Of a stretch of DNA of 64,000 bases, positions 37,623-45,889 are shown in pieces. The stretch is from Pseudarthrobacter sp. IC2-21 (GTDB lineage Bacteria > Actinomycetota > Actinomycetes > Actinomycetales > Micrococcaceae). The first letter of the stretch is position 1. Each line of letters starts with the position of its first letter. The notes under the pieces were generated by a model, which was given only the letters and a program-made list of their open reading frames with translations, was not told the DNA's origin and did not search any database. Both the position numbers and the translations under genes were made by a program. The DNA lies in contig NZ_CP139145.1 of NCBI RefSeq assembly GCF_034048115.1, forward strand, positions 4,092,001 to 4,156,000, in the 5' to 3' direction.

Positions 37623-38672
37623 CTACACTCGGAGGCGCCGCCACAAGGCCGGTGCCAGGACCACGGCAACACCGACCGCCGCGCCGATCACCGTCTCGAT
37701 GATGCGGTCCCGCAGCAGAATGGTGGGGGACGCCGGCACCACCAGCAGCGTGGAGATCAGAGCCAGCGGCGTCACCACCACCTGGGCCAGCACATACTGG
37801 CGGGCAATGAAAAGTTCAGCGCCGAACTGGCACAGGGCGATGACCAGGACGATCTGCCAGGGAGCGAGGTTCAGCAGCAGGATGACGGCGAGCAGCGCCA
37901 GGCCCAGCACGGTGCCGATGATTCGCTGGATGCCGCGGCGGATCCGGTGCCGCGTGCTGTGCCCCACCAACGGGACCACAGCTGCCACCATCGCCCAGTA
38001 GTTGTGCCCGAATCCAAGCCACGTGCCGGCCAATGTGGCCAGGGAGCCTGCCATACCTGCCGCCACGAGGTAGCCCAGGCCCTCCAGCCACGCCGTCCGC
38101 TTCTCGCCCTCGGCCCGCCGGATCGGGGCCGGCCACACCCAGGGCGTGCGGTACCGGGGAAGAACGCGCGCGGAGAAGCCGATCACCAGCGAAAGCGCGG
38201 TGGTCAGCACCGCCACGAGCATCGCCTCCGGGACCGGCGGCTGGTTTGGAATCGAGGCGATGGCAGCGAACGCGAAGATGTGGAAGAGCGAGCCTGCGGG
38301 ACGAAGGCGAAGCAGCGAGATCGCCACGGAACACCCGCCGGCCACCAGGGTGGTGGCCAGGACGAGGAGCCAGGTGGTCGCCGCCTGGTCCAGCCCCCAG
38401 GCGTTCCCCGCCGTGGCCGCGAGGGCAGCCAGGAACATGACCCACAGCATCAGCAGGCCTGCGCGCAGCTGCAACACAAACCGGGTGCCGTGCGGTTCAT
38501 TGCGCCCGTAGATTCCGGTGAACGCACCGAAGGAGGCGAAAATCGCCAGGTCCAGCCGGCCCAGCAAGAGCAGGGTGATCAGGGGAACAAAGATTCCGAC
38601 GGCGCAGCGCAGGGCCGGCTGGTGATCGTTGTTGCTCGGCGCAATGCTGAACATTTCAGCGAAAAACTTCAA
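37623..38672 (-). CDS. FUSC-family membrane protein, putative aromatic acid exporter
   Basis: About 349 residues from a TTG at 38672 (MKFFAEMFSIAP...); an ATG at 38771 would add a stretch that looks non-coding. Two blocks of membrane helices separated by a soluble segment with VLPRYRTPWVWPAPIRR, and the conserved late block GLGYLVAAGMAGSLATL, GHNYWAMVAAVVPLVGHSTRHRIRRGIQRIIGT, which is the FUSC/aromatic acid exporter (YccS/AaeB) signature. Its closeness to pobR-pobA on the same strand suggests efflux of 4-hydroxybenzoate or related acids when they reach toxic levels. Start uncertain. Confidence 0.82.
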   Translation of the reverse strand: MKFFAEMFSIAPSNNDHQPALRCAVGIFVPLITLLLLGRLDLAIFASFGAFTGIYGRNEPHGTRFVLQLRAGLLMLWVMFLAALAATAGNAWGLDQAATTWLLVLATTLVAGGCSVAISLLRLRPAGSLFHIFAFAAIASIPNQPPVPEAMLVAVLTTALSLVIGFSARVLPRYRTPWVWPAPIRRAEGEKRTAWLEGLGYLVAAGMAGSLATLAGTWLGFGHNYWAMVAAVVPLVGHSTRHRIRRGIQRIIGTVLGLALLAVILLLNLAPWQIVLVIALCQFGAELFIARQYVLAQVVVTPLALISTLLVVPASPTILLRDRIIETVIGAAVGVAVVLAPALWRRLRV

Positions 38673-38824
38673 GTTCCGGGTGCCTCTTCCTTCGATGACC
38701 CGTGGGCGGGAGGTACCCGCCGGGAACAGCAGGACCGGCCTCCCCAATCCTATGTCCCGGACCTTTCCCACATTCGGAACGGCGGAGCAACATCATCGAA
38801 ACACCGGCACGGCACGCTTGAGCC

Positions 38825-39664
38825 ATGAGACACACCGGAAGCAACCCCGCTGCGGCCGACTTGAGCTGTGAAGTGTGCGGCCTGATGCCAGAACCCACCA
38901 AGACCCGGCTGACCGTTGCCAACGTGGCCGTGATGCTCCCGATCGAACTGCTGGTGCACGCTTTGGTGGTGGGAACGCACCTGCCGTACCTGGCCAAGGT
39001 GCTGGCGCTCACCCTGACGGCCACCGTCCTGGTGATCTGGGTGGCTGAGCCGTCCGCTGCCCGGATCCTGCACGGCTGGCTGCACGCTCCCGCGCTCCGG
39101 CACCGCAGGAAACTGGGCGCTGCCCCCGCCCTGTGGCGGGCACGCACCGTGCTGCAGGACCAGCCCGGCTCGCTGCAGAAGATCACCCGGGCGCTGGCCC
39201 GGCTCGATACCAACATCCTGAGCATCCACGTCCACCCCGTGGCCGGCGGTGTACTCGATGAGTTCGTGCTTTCCGCGCCGGGGGACCTGAGCGAGCGCCA
39301 GCTGCTGGCGGCCCTGGACGACGGCGGCGGCTCGCGGTCCCAGGTGTGGCCCACCACCGCCCTGGCCATGGCGGACGGTCAGACCCGGGCGCTGAGCCTC
39401 GCGGCGCGGATCGCGGGCGCACCGGACGAGCTGCCGCTGGCCGTGGCCGAGCTGCTGCACGCACGCGTGCTCACACCGGCCGAGGCCGCCGTCGAAAATT
39501 ACGACGCCGGCACGCGGCTGAAGGTTCCCACCGCCTGGCACGGGCCGCTGACCTTTGCCCGTCCCGGCGAACCGTTCACGCCGGCCGAATCAGCCCGCGC
39601 GCACCGGCTCGCAGAGCTGGCTGAGATCCTGGCCCACGGCCCGGCGCCGACCCACCCCATGTAG
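38825..39664 (+). CDS. Two-helix membrane segment fused to an ACT-like domain, unknown function
   Basis: 279 residues. The N-terminus has a CEVCG motif, then two membrane helices (about residues 33-50 and 57-76) and WLHAPALRHRRKL, which resembles the membrane anchor of some antibiotic-biosynthesis-monooxygenase-like proteins. An ACT domain follows (about 105-165: RTVLQDQPGSLQKITRALAR with the conserved DQPGSL turn, NILSIHVHP), and a C-terminal region with a predicted alpha/beta fold (LPLAVAELLHARVLTPAEAA). ACT domains bind amino acids. I know no described protein with this combination. The TAG stop lies within a palindromic element. Confidence 0.75.
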   Translation: MRHTGSNPAAADLSCEVCGLMPEPTKTRLTVANVAVMLPIELLVHALVVGTHLPYLAKVLALTLTATVLVIWVAEPSAARILHGWLHAPALRHRRKLGAAPALWRARTVLQDQPGSLQKITRALARLDTNILSIHVHPVAGGVLDEFVLSAPGDLSERQLLAALDDGGGSRSQVWPTTALAMADGQTRALSLAARIAGAPDELPLAVAELLHARVLTPAEAAVENYDAGTRLKVPTAWHGPLTFARPGEPFTPAESARAHRLAELAEILAHGPAPTHPM

Positions 39665-39725
39665 GTAGCGCTATCTGTCGTTATGGGGCCTCAAAACGAC
39701 AGATAGCGCTACCTGGTTGGGCGGG
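39663..39725. repeat. Palindromic element A (20-base perfect arms) with bidirectional terminator potential
   Basis: AGGTAGCGCTATCTGTCGTT at 39663-39682 pairs perfectly with its complement at 39695-39714; the loop contains GGGGCC, and the right side continues GGTTGGGCGGG. It sits between two convergent genes: one stop codon lies inside its left end and the other immediately after its right end. A related element (B) occurs at 47133-47198 in the pca operon, with shared GTAGCGC, TGTCGTTTTGAG and GTTGGGCGGG parts. Confidence 0.75.
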
Positions 39726-40643
39726 TTACATGCGGATGGTGAGCGCCCCCGGGTCGAGGGTCATCAGGACGTGCTTGCCGTCGCCCTCATGGTCGCCGTC
39801 GAGCTGATAATCGTCATTGTGCTCCAGCGTGATTTCCACGGATTTGCCCTGGTAGTACTCCACGGAGGTGTCTTTGCCCCGGCCCTTGCCGATCATGCCG
39901 GCGATCACCGAGAACCAGCCAAGCTTTCCCTGCGGTGCCAGCACGGCGACATCCAGCAGGCCGTCGTCCATCTTGGCGTCGGGGAAGATCTCGAGTCCGC
40001 CCTGGACCTTGCCGCAGTTGCCCACCATCACACTGCGCACGCCGCGGTGCACCACGTCCTTGCCGTCGATGGCGATGGTGGCCTTCACCGGCTTGCCCGG
40101 CAGGTTCCGGATGCCGGCATCCACGTAGGCCAGCCAGCCCACCTTGTCCTTCAGGTCCTCGTTGGTGTCGGCCATGATGGTGGCGTCATAGCCCACCCCG
40201 GCCATGACCAGGAAGACCTGTTCCTTGTCCGGGCTGTTGCGGCGGGCGCGGACAACGTCGATCTTCCGCTCAGTTCCCGCCAGGGCACCGGCCATGGCGC
40301 CGTCAAAATCCGTGACGTCCATGCCCAGGTTGCGTGCCAGGAGATTGCCGGTGCCGAACGGGAGCAGGCCCATGGGCACGTCCCCGCCCGCGAGGACCTC
40401 GGCCACGCACCGCACGGTGCCGTCGCCGCCGGCAGCAATAACGACGTCGGCTCCCTGCTTGAGTGCCTCCTTCGCCTGGCCGACCCCCGGGTCCTCCTTG
40501 GTGGTTTCGAGCCAGATGGGCTCACCCCAGCCGTTCTCCGAGCAGTGCTTGGCCGCCAGTGCCTTCACGTCAATCTCCACCGGCTTGGCGGGATTGATGA
40601 TGATGGCCGGCCGTTTGAGGCTGGTGGAGCTGTTGGCAGTCAT
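39726..40643 (-). CDS. Diacylglycerol/lipid kinase family protein
   Basis: 305 residues from the ATG at 40643, with GAAGGA before it. The DAGK catalytic domain motif VIAAGGDGTVRCVAEVL and the following LLPFGTGNLLARNLG are clear, with the start AIIINPAKPVE and the second-domain DGLLDVAVLAP typical of the YegS/DgkB-like group. It phosphorylates a lipid with a free hydroxyl (diacylglycerol, sphingosine or similar); the real substrate is not evident. It stands between the palindromic element and pntB with 46 bases to the latter's stop. Confidence 0.93.
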   Translation of the reverse strand: MTANSSTSLKRPAIIINPAKPVEIDVKALAAKHCSENGWGEPIWLETTKEDPGVGQAKEALKQGADVVIAAGGDGTVRCVAEVLAGGDVPMGLLPFGTGNLLARNLGMDVTDFDGAMAGALAGTERKIDVVRARRNSPDKEQVFLVMAGVGYDATIMADTNEDLKDKVGWLAYVDAGIRNLPGKPVKATIAIDGKDVVHRGVRSVMVGNCGKVQGGLEIFPDAKMDDGLLDVAVLAPQGKLGWFSVIAGMIGKGRGKDTSVEYYQGKSVEITLEHNDDYQLDGDHEGDGKHVLMTLDPGALTIRM

Positions 40644-40689
40644 GGTGTCCTTCGGTGAAGTTGAGTAATGCCTATGCAAAGGCTACTTG

Positions 40690-42063
40690 CTACAGCGCCT
40701 TCACGGCTCCCAGTACCTTCGCGAGCGACTCCTTGGCATCGCCGAAGAGCAGGGACGTCTGCGGCTCGTACAGGAGTTCATTCTCGATCCCCGCGAAGCC
40801 GGGCCGCATGGAGCGCTTCAGGAAGATCACCTGGCGGGCGTCAGCCACTTCCAGGATGGGCATGCCGTAGATCGGCGAGCCGGATGAGGTCTTCGCCGCC
40901 GGATTCACAACATCGTTGGCGCCCACCACCAGCGCCACGTCCGCGGTCCGGAATTCGGAGTTGATTTCGCCCATTTCCTTGAGCGACTCGTACGGCACGT
41001 TGGCCTCGGCCAGGAGCACGTTCATGTGCCCCGGCATCCGGCCCGCAACGGGGTGGATGGCGAAGTCCACGTCGATCCCGCGGGCTTCCAGAGCCTGCGC
41101 CAGTTCCGCGGCGGTGTGCTGGCCCTGCGCCACGGCCAGCCCGTAGCCGGGCACAATAATGACCCGCTGCGCATAACCCAGGAGCACAGCCACGTCTTCG
41201 GCGCTGGAGGACCTGACGGGACGTTCGCTCACGGCGGTGGATCCCGCCGTCGAGCCGCCCTTGAAGGCGCCGAACAGGATGCCGGCCACGCTCCGGCCCA
41301 TGGCAGCGGCCATCGCCCTGGTCAGGATGGTGCCCGAGGCGCCCACCAGGGTGCCCGCCACCACCAACAGAACATTGCCCAGCACCACACCGGACGCTGC
41401 CACGGCGAGGCCGGTGAACGCATTCAGGAGGGAGATGACGATCGGCACGTCCGCCCCGCCCACCGGCAGCACCAGCAGCGCGCCGGCGGCAAGTCCCAGC
41501 ACCATGAGCAGCACCGCGAGCGCCAGGGACCCGGTAAACACAACGGCGACGGCGGTCCCCACCGCCGCGAGCAGCACCGCCGCCATCACCACGGGGAGCC
41601 CCGGGAACACCACCGGCCGCGTTGTCATCAATTCCTGGAGCTTGGCGAACGTGACGCCGGATCCGGCGAAGGACACAGCCCCCACCAGGAGCGTGAAGAC
41701 GATGGCAAGCCGCACCCACGGGTCCCCGTTATGGCTCAACTCCAAAAGGGCAACCAGCGCCGCGGCGCCGCCGCCCACACCGTTGAACAGCGCCACCAGC
41801 TGGGGCATCTGGGTCATTTTGACGCGCCGGGCCACGGGCGCGGCCACCGCCGTGCCCACCGCGATGGCCGCAATGATCCAGGGAATGTTCTCCAGTCTTG
41901 CCGACAGGAAAACGGTCACGACGGCGAGCAGCGCACCGAAGGCGCCGATCAGGTTGCCGCGGCGGGCGGTGCGGGGAGAGCTGAGGCCGCGGAGTGCCAG
42001 GATAAAAAACACCGCCGCGGCAAGGTACAGGAGGGAGGTCCACACCGGATCGAGGAGGCTCAT
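40690..42063 (-). CDS. pntB: NAD(P) transhydrogenase beta subunit
   Basis: 457 residues from the ATG at 42063. Eight or nine membrane helices in the first 270 residues (domain II, proton channel), then the NADP-binding domain III with VIIVPGYGLAVAQGQHTAAELA, GRMPGHMNVLLAEANVPY, and ALVVGANDVVNPAAKTSSGSPI near the end. It couples hydride transfer between NADH and NADP+ to proton entry. Coupled by ATGA overlap to the small membrane subunit gene; third gene of the pnt operon. Confidence 0.95.
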   Translation of the reverse strand: MSLLDPVWTSLLYLAAAVFFILALRGLSSPRTARRGNLIGAFGALLAVVTVFLSARLENIPWIIAAIAVGTAVAAPVARRVKMTQMPQLVALFNGVGGGAAALVALLELSHNGDPWVRLAIVFTLLVGAVSFAGSGVTFAKLQELMTTRPVVFPGLPVVMAAVLLAAVGTAVAVVFTGSLALAVLLMVLGLAAGALLVLPVGGADVPIVISLLNAFTGLAVAASGVVLGNVLLVVAGTLVGASGTILTRAMAAAMGRSVAGILFGAFKGGSTAGSTAVSERPVRSSSAEDVAVLLGYAQRVIIVPGYGLAVAQGQHTAAELAQALEARGIDVDFAIHPVAGRMPGHMNVLLAEANVPYESLKEMGEINSEFRTADVALVVGANDVVNPAAKTSSGSPIYGMPILEVADARQVIFLKRSMRPGFAGIENELLYEPQTSLLFGDAKESLAKVLGAVKAL

Positions 42064-42395
42064 GGGCGGTCCTCCCGCGCGGTGGCTCCGCTGCCCGCTG
42101 CTCCCGTGCGGGCGGGCTCCTTCCGGCCGTGGAACATGTGCAGCATCCGGTCCGTGACCACAAAACCGCCCACCAGGTTGGCAGTGGCGAGCACCACGGC
42201 GAGCAATGCCACGGCCAGGATGCCCGGATCCGCGGCCTGGCCGGCCACGATGATGGCGCCCACCAGGATGATGCCGTGGATGGCGTTGGCGCCGGACATC
42301 AGGGGCGTGTGCAGGGTGCTGGAGACCTTCGAGACCACCTCGAAGCCCACAAACACCGCCAGCACCGTGACGGTGAGCAGACTCATGCCGTCCAT
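42060..42395 (-). CDS. pntAB: NAD(P) transhydrogenase alpha subunit 2 (membrane part)
   Basis: 111 residues, the small membrane part of the alpha subunit in organisms with a three-gene transhydrogenase. Three or four helices with the characteristic FEVVSKVSSTLHTPLMSGANAIHGIILVG segment (first part: FEVVSKVSSTLHTPLM; conserved), and a C-terminal cytoplasmic tail that is rich in Gly/Ala. One-base overlap with pntAA upstream and four-base overlap with pntB downstream. Confidence 0.95.
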   Translation of the reverse strand: MDGMSLLTVTVLAVFVGFEVVSKVSSTLHTPLMSGANAIHGIILVGAIIVAGQAADPGILAVALLAVVLATANLVGGFVVTDRMLHMFHGRKEPARTGAAGSGATAREDRP

Positions 42396-43603
42396 CAGAT
42401 TCCCCCCTCGCTCTGGAGCCTGTCGTCCTGGACGCTTGGCTCGTGGTCCGGCAGGGCCGGAATGACCGCCCCCAACGCCTCGGCCGTGGGCAGGTGCCGC
42501 ACCGCGCCCTCGTGTGTAAGGCAGGCCCCGGCAATCACGTCGTCGCCGAAATCGGGAGCCACGGTGCCGTCCCGGGTCATCAGGGCGAGCAGGTTGGCCA
42601 CGTTCTTGGCATAGAGCCGGGAGGCGTCCGAGGCCATGGCGGACGGGGCATCCTTCAGCCCCACCAGGGTGACGTGGCCCTGGCCATCGGCGGTGGGCAC
42701 CAGGATGTCCGCCCCGGGAACCACGCCTTCCACGTTCCCGCCGGACTCTGCAGCGAGGTCGACGACGACCGAACCCGGGCGCATGCCCTGCACCATCCGG
42801 CGGCTCACCAGGAGCGGCGCGCGCCTGCCGGGGACTGCCGCCGTCGTAATCAGCACATCAGCCTGGGCAACGTGCGGGGCGAGGAGTTCGCGCTGGAGGG
42901 CGCCGCGGTCGGCGCTGAGTTCGCGGGCATAGCCGCCGGATGCCTCGGCGGTTTCCAGGTCCAGTTTGATGAAGGTGCCGCCCATGGACGCCACTTCGTC
43001 GGCGGAGGCGGGCCGGATGTCGTTGGCGGACACCCGGGCGCCGAGCCTCTTGGCGGTGCCGATGGCCTGCAGCCCGGCAACACCGGCGCCAAGCACCAGG
43101 ACCCGGGCCGGAGGGACGGTGCCGGCCGCGGTCATGTAGAGGGGGAAGAACCGTGGCAGCCGGATGGCGGCCTCCAGGACGCAGCGGTACCCGGCCACCA
43201 GGGCCTGGGAGCTGAGCGCGTCCATGGACTGGGCGCGGGAGATCCGGGGCACCAGTTCCAGGGCGAAGGATGTGACGCCGGCCTCCGCGAGTGCCTGCAC
43301 GGTTGCCAGCTCGGACGACGGCGAGGCCAGGCCCACGGTGACGGCGCCCTTTCTCAGGGCTTTCGCCGTCGCGGGCTCCAGCGGGCGGACGTGGACCAGG
43401 ATGTCCAGCACGGCGGGGTCGAGGGCCGGGACCACGCTGGCCCCTGCCTGGAGGTATTCAAGGTCCGCGTGCCCGGCGGCGGCACCGGCGTCCGCTTCGA
43501 TCAGGACGTCCAGGCCCAGCCCGGCCAGTTGTTTGACCGTTTCCGGTGTGGCGGCAACACGGCGCTCACCCTCATGCCGTTCCCGCGGTATGCCCAGTTT
43601 CAA
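42395..43603 (-). CDS. pntAA: NAD(P) transhydrogenase alpha subunit 1 (NAD-binding)
   Basis: 402 residues, soluble domain I, homologous to alanine dehydrogenase (MKLGIPRERHEGERRVAATPE at the start). NAD site [22 protein letters not shown] followed by SANDIRPASADEVASMGG, and the conserved late region GSVVVDLAAESGGNVEG. It binds NAD(H) and donates hydride to NADP+ on the beta subunit. First gene of the operon; 112 bases separate it from the end of the pcaR gene. Confidence 0.96.
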   Translation of the reverse strand: MKLGIPRERHEGERRVAATPETVKQLAGLGLDVLIEADAGAAAGHADLEYLQAGASVVPALDPAVLDILVHVRPLEPATAKALRKGAVTVGLASPSSELATVQALAEAGVTSFALELVPRISRAQSMDALSSQALVAGYRCVLEAAIRLPRFFPLYMTAAGTVPPARVLVLGAGVAGLQAIGTAKRLGARVSANDIRPASADEVASMGGTFIKLDLETAEASGGYARELSADRGALQRELLAPHVAQADVLITTAAVPGRRAPLLVSRRMVQGMRPGSVVVDLAAESGGNVEGVVPGADILVPTADGQGHVTLVGLKDAPSAMASDASRLYAKNVANLLALMTRDGTVAPDFGDDVIAGACLTHEGAVRHLPTAEALGAVIPALPDHEPSVQDDRLQSEGGI

Positions 43604-43715
43604 CCGCCAGCTCCCTTACGGACGTAGTTGGCTTGAGTCTAAAGCGCTCCGGGGAGTTTTTGGTCAGATATTCGCACTTCCGGGTCCCCGGATCGGGAGA
43701 ATAACGCCTGCCGGG

Positions 43716-44528
43716 TTAGCGCCGGGCGGTCAGGTCCGCCGAAATGAGCTTGGCCGTGGCCACAATCTCCTGCGCCACGGAGGCCAGGTACGCGTCCGGG
43801 TCCGGCCGGGCCGCCACGGCCTGGGCCTGCAGCGATACGTTGACCGCGGCCACCACTTTGGTGGGCCCGTCATAGACCGGCGCCGCCACGGACATCAGCC
43901 CCAGCTCAAGCTCCTGGTCCAGCAGGCACCAGCCCTGTTTCCGGACGGTGTCCAGCACGGCCAACAGCTCAGGGACGGTTCCCAGCGCCCGCGGCGTCAG
44001 CGGCTTGATCTCCGCCTCGGCCAGGTACGCCTTCAGCCCGGCGGGCGGCAGGGCGGCCAGCAGCACCCTGCCCATGGACGTGGCGTAGGCGGGGAACCGG
44101 GTGCCCACCGTGATGCCCACGTTCATGATCCGGCGCGTGGTCACCCGGGCAATGTAGGCGATGTCCGTCCCGTCCAGCACCGCCGCGGACGTGGACTCCC
44201 CCAGTTTCAGGGAGAGTTCCTCCAAGTGGGGCTGGGCGAGCTGGGGCAGGGAGAGCCCGGAAAGGTAGGCGTAGCCAAGCTGCAGGACCTTGGCCGTGAG
44301 CGCGAACGTTTTGCCGTCGGTCCGGACGTAGTCCAGTTCCACCAGCGTGTGCAGGAACCGCCGGGCGGTGGCACGGGTCAGGCCGGTCCGGGCCGCCACC
44401 TCGGTGAGGGTCATCACCGGGTGGTCGTGGTCGAAGGCCCGGATCACGGCCAGGCCGCGCGCCAGCGACTGCACGTACTGGTCGCCCGCCTGCGGAGCGG
44501 TGCGTGCAGTTGCTGGTGCGTCGGTCAT
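43716..44528 (-). CDS. pcaR: IclR family beta-ketoadipate regulator (PcaR-like)
   Basis: 270 residues from the ATG at 44528 (TTG at 44537 is an alternative). IclR winged helix about residues 15-80 (VQSLARGLAVIRAFDHDHPV, LTEVAARTGLTRATARRFLHTL), then the effector domain with GTRFPAYATSMGRVLLAALPP, QGWCLLDQELELGLMSVAAPVYD. This matches the PcaR/PcaU/PobR subgroup closely. It is the last gene of the pca operon, 28 bases after pcaJ, and likely senses beta-ketoadipate or protocatechuate to control pca genes. Confidence 0.9.
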   Translation of the reverse strand: MTDAPATARTAPQAGDQYVQSLARGLAVIRAFDHDHPVMTLTEVAARTGLTRATARRFLHTLVELDYVRTDGKTFALTAKVLQLGYAYLSGLSLPQLAQPHLEELSLKLGESTSAAVLDGTDIAYIARVTTRRIMNVGITVGTRFPAYATSMGRVLLAALPPAGLKAYLAEAEIKPLTPRALGTVPELLAVLDTVRKQGWCLLDQELELGLMSVAAPVYDGPTKVVAAVNVSLQAQAVAARPDPDAYLASVAQEIVATAKLISADLTARR

Positions 44529-44556
44529 GGTTACCAATCCTAGAGGCCGCGGGGCG

Positions 44557-45225
44557 TTACGCTGCCGCCTTCAGCGGGACGGGGACCAGCTCCTGGAGTT
44601 CCGCCAGGGTGCAGCCGAAGGTCTCGCGGACGGTGACGCCGTCGGGTCCTGTCAGGAAGACGGCTTTGTCCGTGTAGACGCGGGTGACGCAGCCGACGCC
44701 GGTGAGCGGGTAGGTGCAGGCTTCCACGATCTTGGAGGCGCCCTCGCGGGTCAGGAGCGTCATCATGACAAAGACGTCCTTGGCGCCGGTGGCGAGGTCC
44801 ATCGCGCCGCCGACGGCGGGGATGGCGTCCGGGGCGCCGGTGTGCCAGTTGGCGAGGTCACCGGTGGCGGAGACTTGGAAGGCCCCGAGCACGCAGATGT
44901 CCAGGTGGCCGCCGCGCATGATCGCGAACGAATCGGCGTGGTGGAAGTAGGACGCCCCGGGCAGCTCGGTGACGGGGATTTTCCCGGCGTTGATGAGGTC
45001 GCCGTCGATCTGGTCGCCCACGGCCACCGGGCCCATGCCCAGCATGCCGTTCTCCGTGTGGAGGGTGATGTTCTGCTCGGGCTTGAGGTAGTTCGAGACC
45101 AGGGTGGGCTGGCCGATGCCGAGGTTCACGAACGAGCCGGGCTTGATGTCCCGGGCCACGAGTTCGGCGAGGGCGTCGCGGCCCAGGGGCTTGTCACTGG
45201 TCTGGAGGGAAGTTGCGGTGCTCAT
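44557..45225 (-). CDS. pcaJ: 3-oxoadipate CoA-transferase beta subunit
   Basis: 222 residues, CoA-transferase family I subunit B. The catalytic glutamate is Glu58 in LHTENGMLGMG, and VNLGIGQPTLVSNYL is the typical start. With subunit A it moves CoA from succinyl-CoA to beta-ketoadipate. It follows pcaI with two bases between stop and start, so both subunits are made together. A succinyl-CoA:3-ketoacid (ScoB) assignment is possible from sequence alone, but the pca context decides for PcaJ. Confidence 0.95.
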   Translation of the reverse strand: MSTATSLQTSDKPLGRDALAELVARDIKPGSFVNLGIGQPTLVSNYLKPEQNITLHTENGMLGMGPVAVGDQIDGDLINAGKIPVTELPGASYFHHADSFAIMRGGHLDICVLGAFQVSATGDLANWHTGAPDAIPAVGGAMDLATGAKDVFVMMTLLTREGASKIVEACTYPLTGVGCVTRVYTDKAVFLTGPDGVTVRETFGCTLAELQELVPVPLKAAA

Positions 45226-45227
45226 GC

Positions 45228-45887
45228 TCAGGCCACCTTCACGATGCTGTTGACGTAGATTCCGGGGGTCACGACGTTTTCCGGGTCGAGTCCGCCGGTG
45301 GGGACAATCTCCGAGACCTGGACCACGGTGTGCTTGGCGGCGGCGGCCATGATGGGGCCGAAGTTCCGGGCCGTCTTGCGGTACACGAGGTTCCCCACGC
45401 CGTCGGCCTTCAGGGCCTTGATCAGCGCGACGTCCGCGTGGATGGGGGTCTCGAAGACCTGGCCGCGGCCGTCGATGATGCGGGTCTCCTTGCCCTCGGC
45501 GAGCATGGTGCCGTAGCCGGTGGGGGTGAAGAACCCGCCAATCCCGGCGCCGGCGGCGCGGATGCGTTCGGCCAGGTTGCCCTGCGGGACGAGTTCCAGT
45601 TCGATTTCGCCGGCGTGGTATTTGGCGTCGAAGTGCCAGGAGTCGGACTGCCGCGGGAAGGAACAGATCATTTTCTTGACCCGGCCTTCCTTGATCAGCA
45701 GGGCCAGGCCCTGATCGCCCTGGCCGGCGTTGTTGTTCACCACCGTCAGGTCCTTGGCGCCGCAGTCCATCAGCGCATCAATCAGTTCGAAGGGCTGCCC
45801 GGCGTTGCCGAACCCGCCGATCATCACGGTGGAGCCGTCCTTGATGCCGGCTACGGCCTCGTTGACGGTGTCTACAAAATTCAGCAT
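45228..45887 (-). CDS. pcaI: 3-oxoadipate CoA-transferase alpha subunit
   Basis: 219 residues, subunit A with the glycine-rich GGFGNAGQPFELIDAL loop, and NNAGQGDQGLALLIKEGRVKK. It has the conserved ASFPRQSD-like CSFPRQSDSWHFDAKY segment. It forms the heterotetrameric CoA-transferase with PcaJ. Two bases separate its start from the upstream pcaF stop. Confidence 0.95.
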   Translation of the reverse strand: MLNFVDTVNEAVAGIKDGSTVMIGGFGNAGQPFELIDALMDCGAKDLTVVNNNAGQGDQGLALLIKEGRVKKMICSFPRQSDSWHFDAKYHAGEIELELVPQGNLAERIRAAGAGIGGFFTPTGYGTMLAEGKETRIIDGRGQVFETPIHADVALIKALKADGVGNLVYRKTARNFGPIMAAAAKHTVVQVSEIVPTGGLDPENVVTPGIYVNSIVKVA

Positions 45888-45889
45888 GC

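Noticed and set aside
41026..43627. Long plus-strand frames opposite pntAB
   Set aside because: Rich in Gln/His/Gly repeats, typical antisense artefacts; pnt genes have exact family motifs on the other strand.
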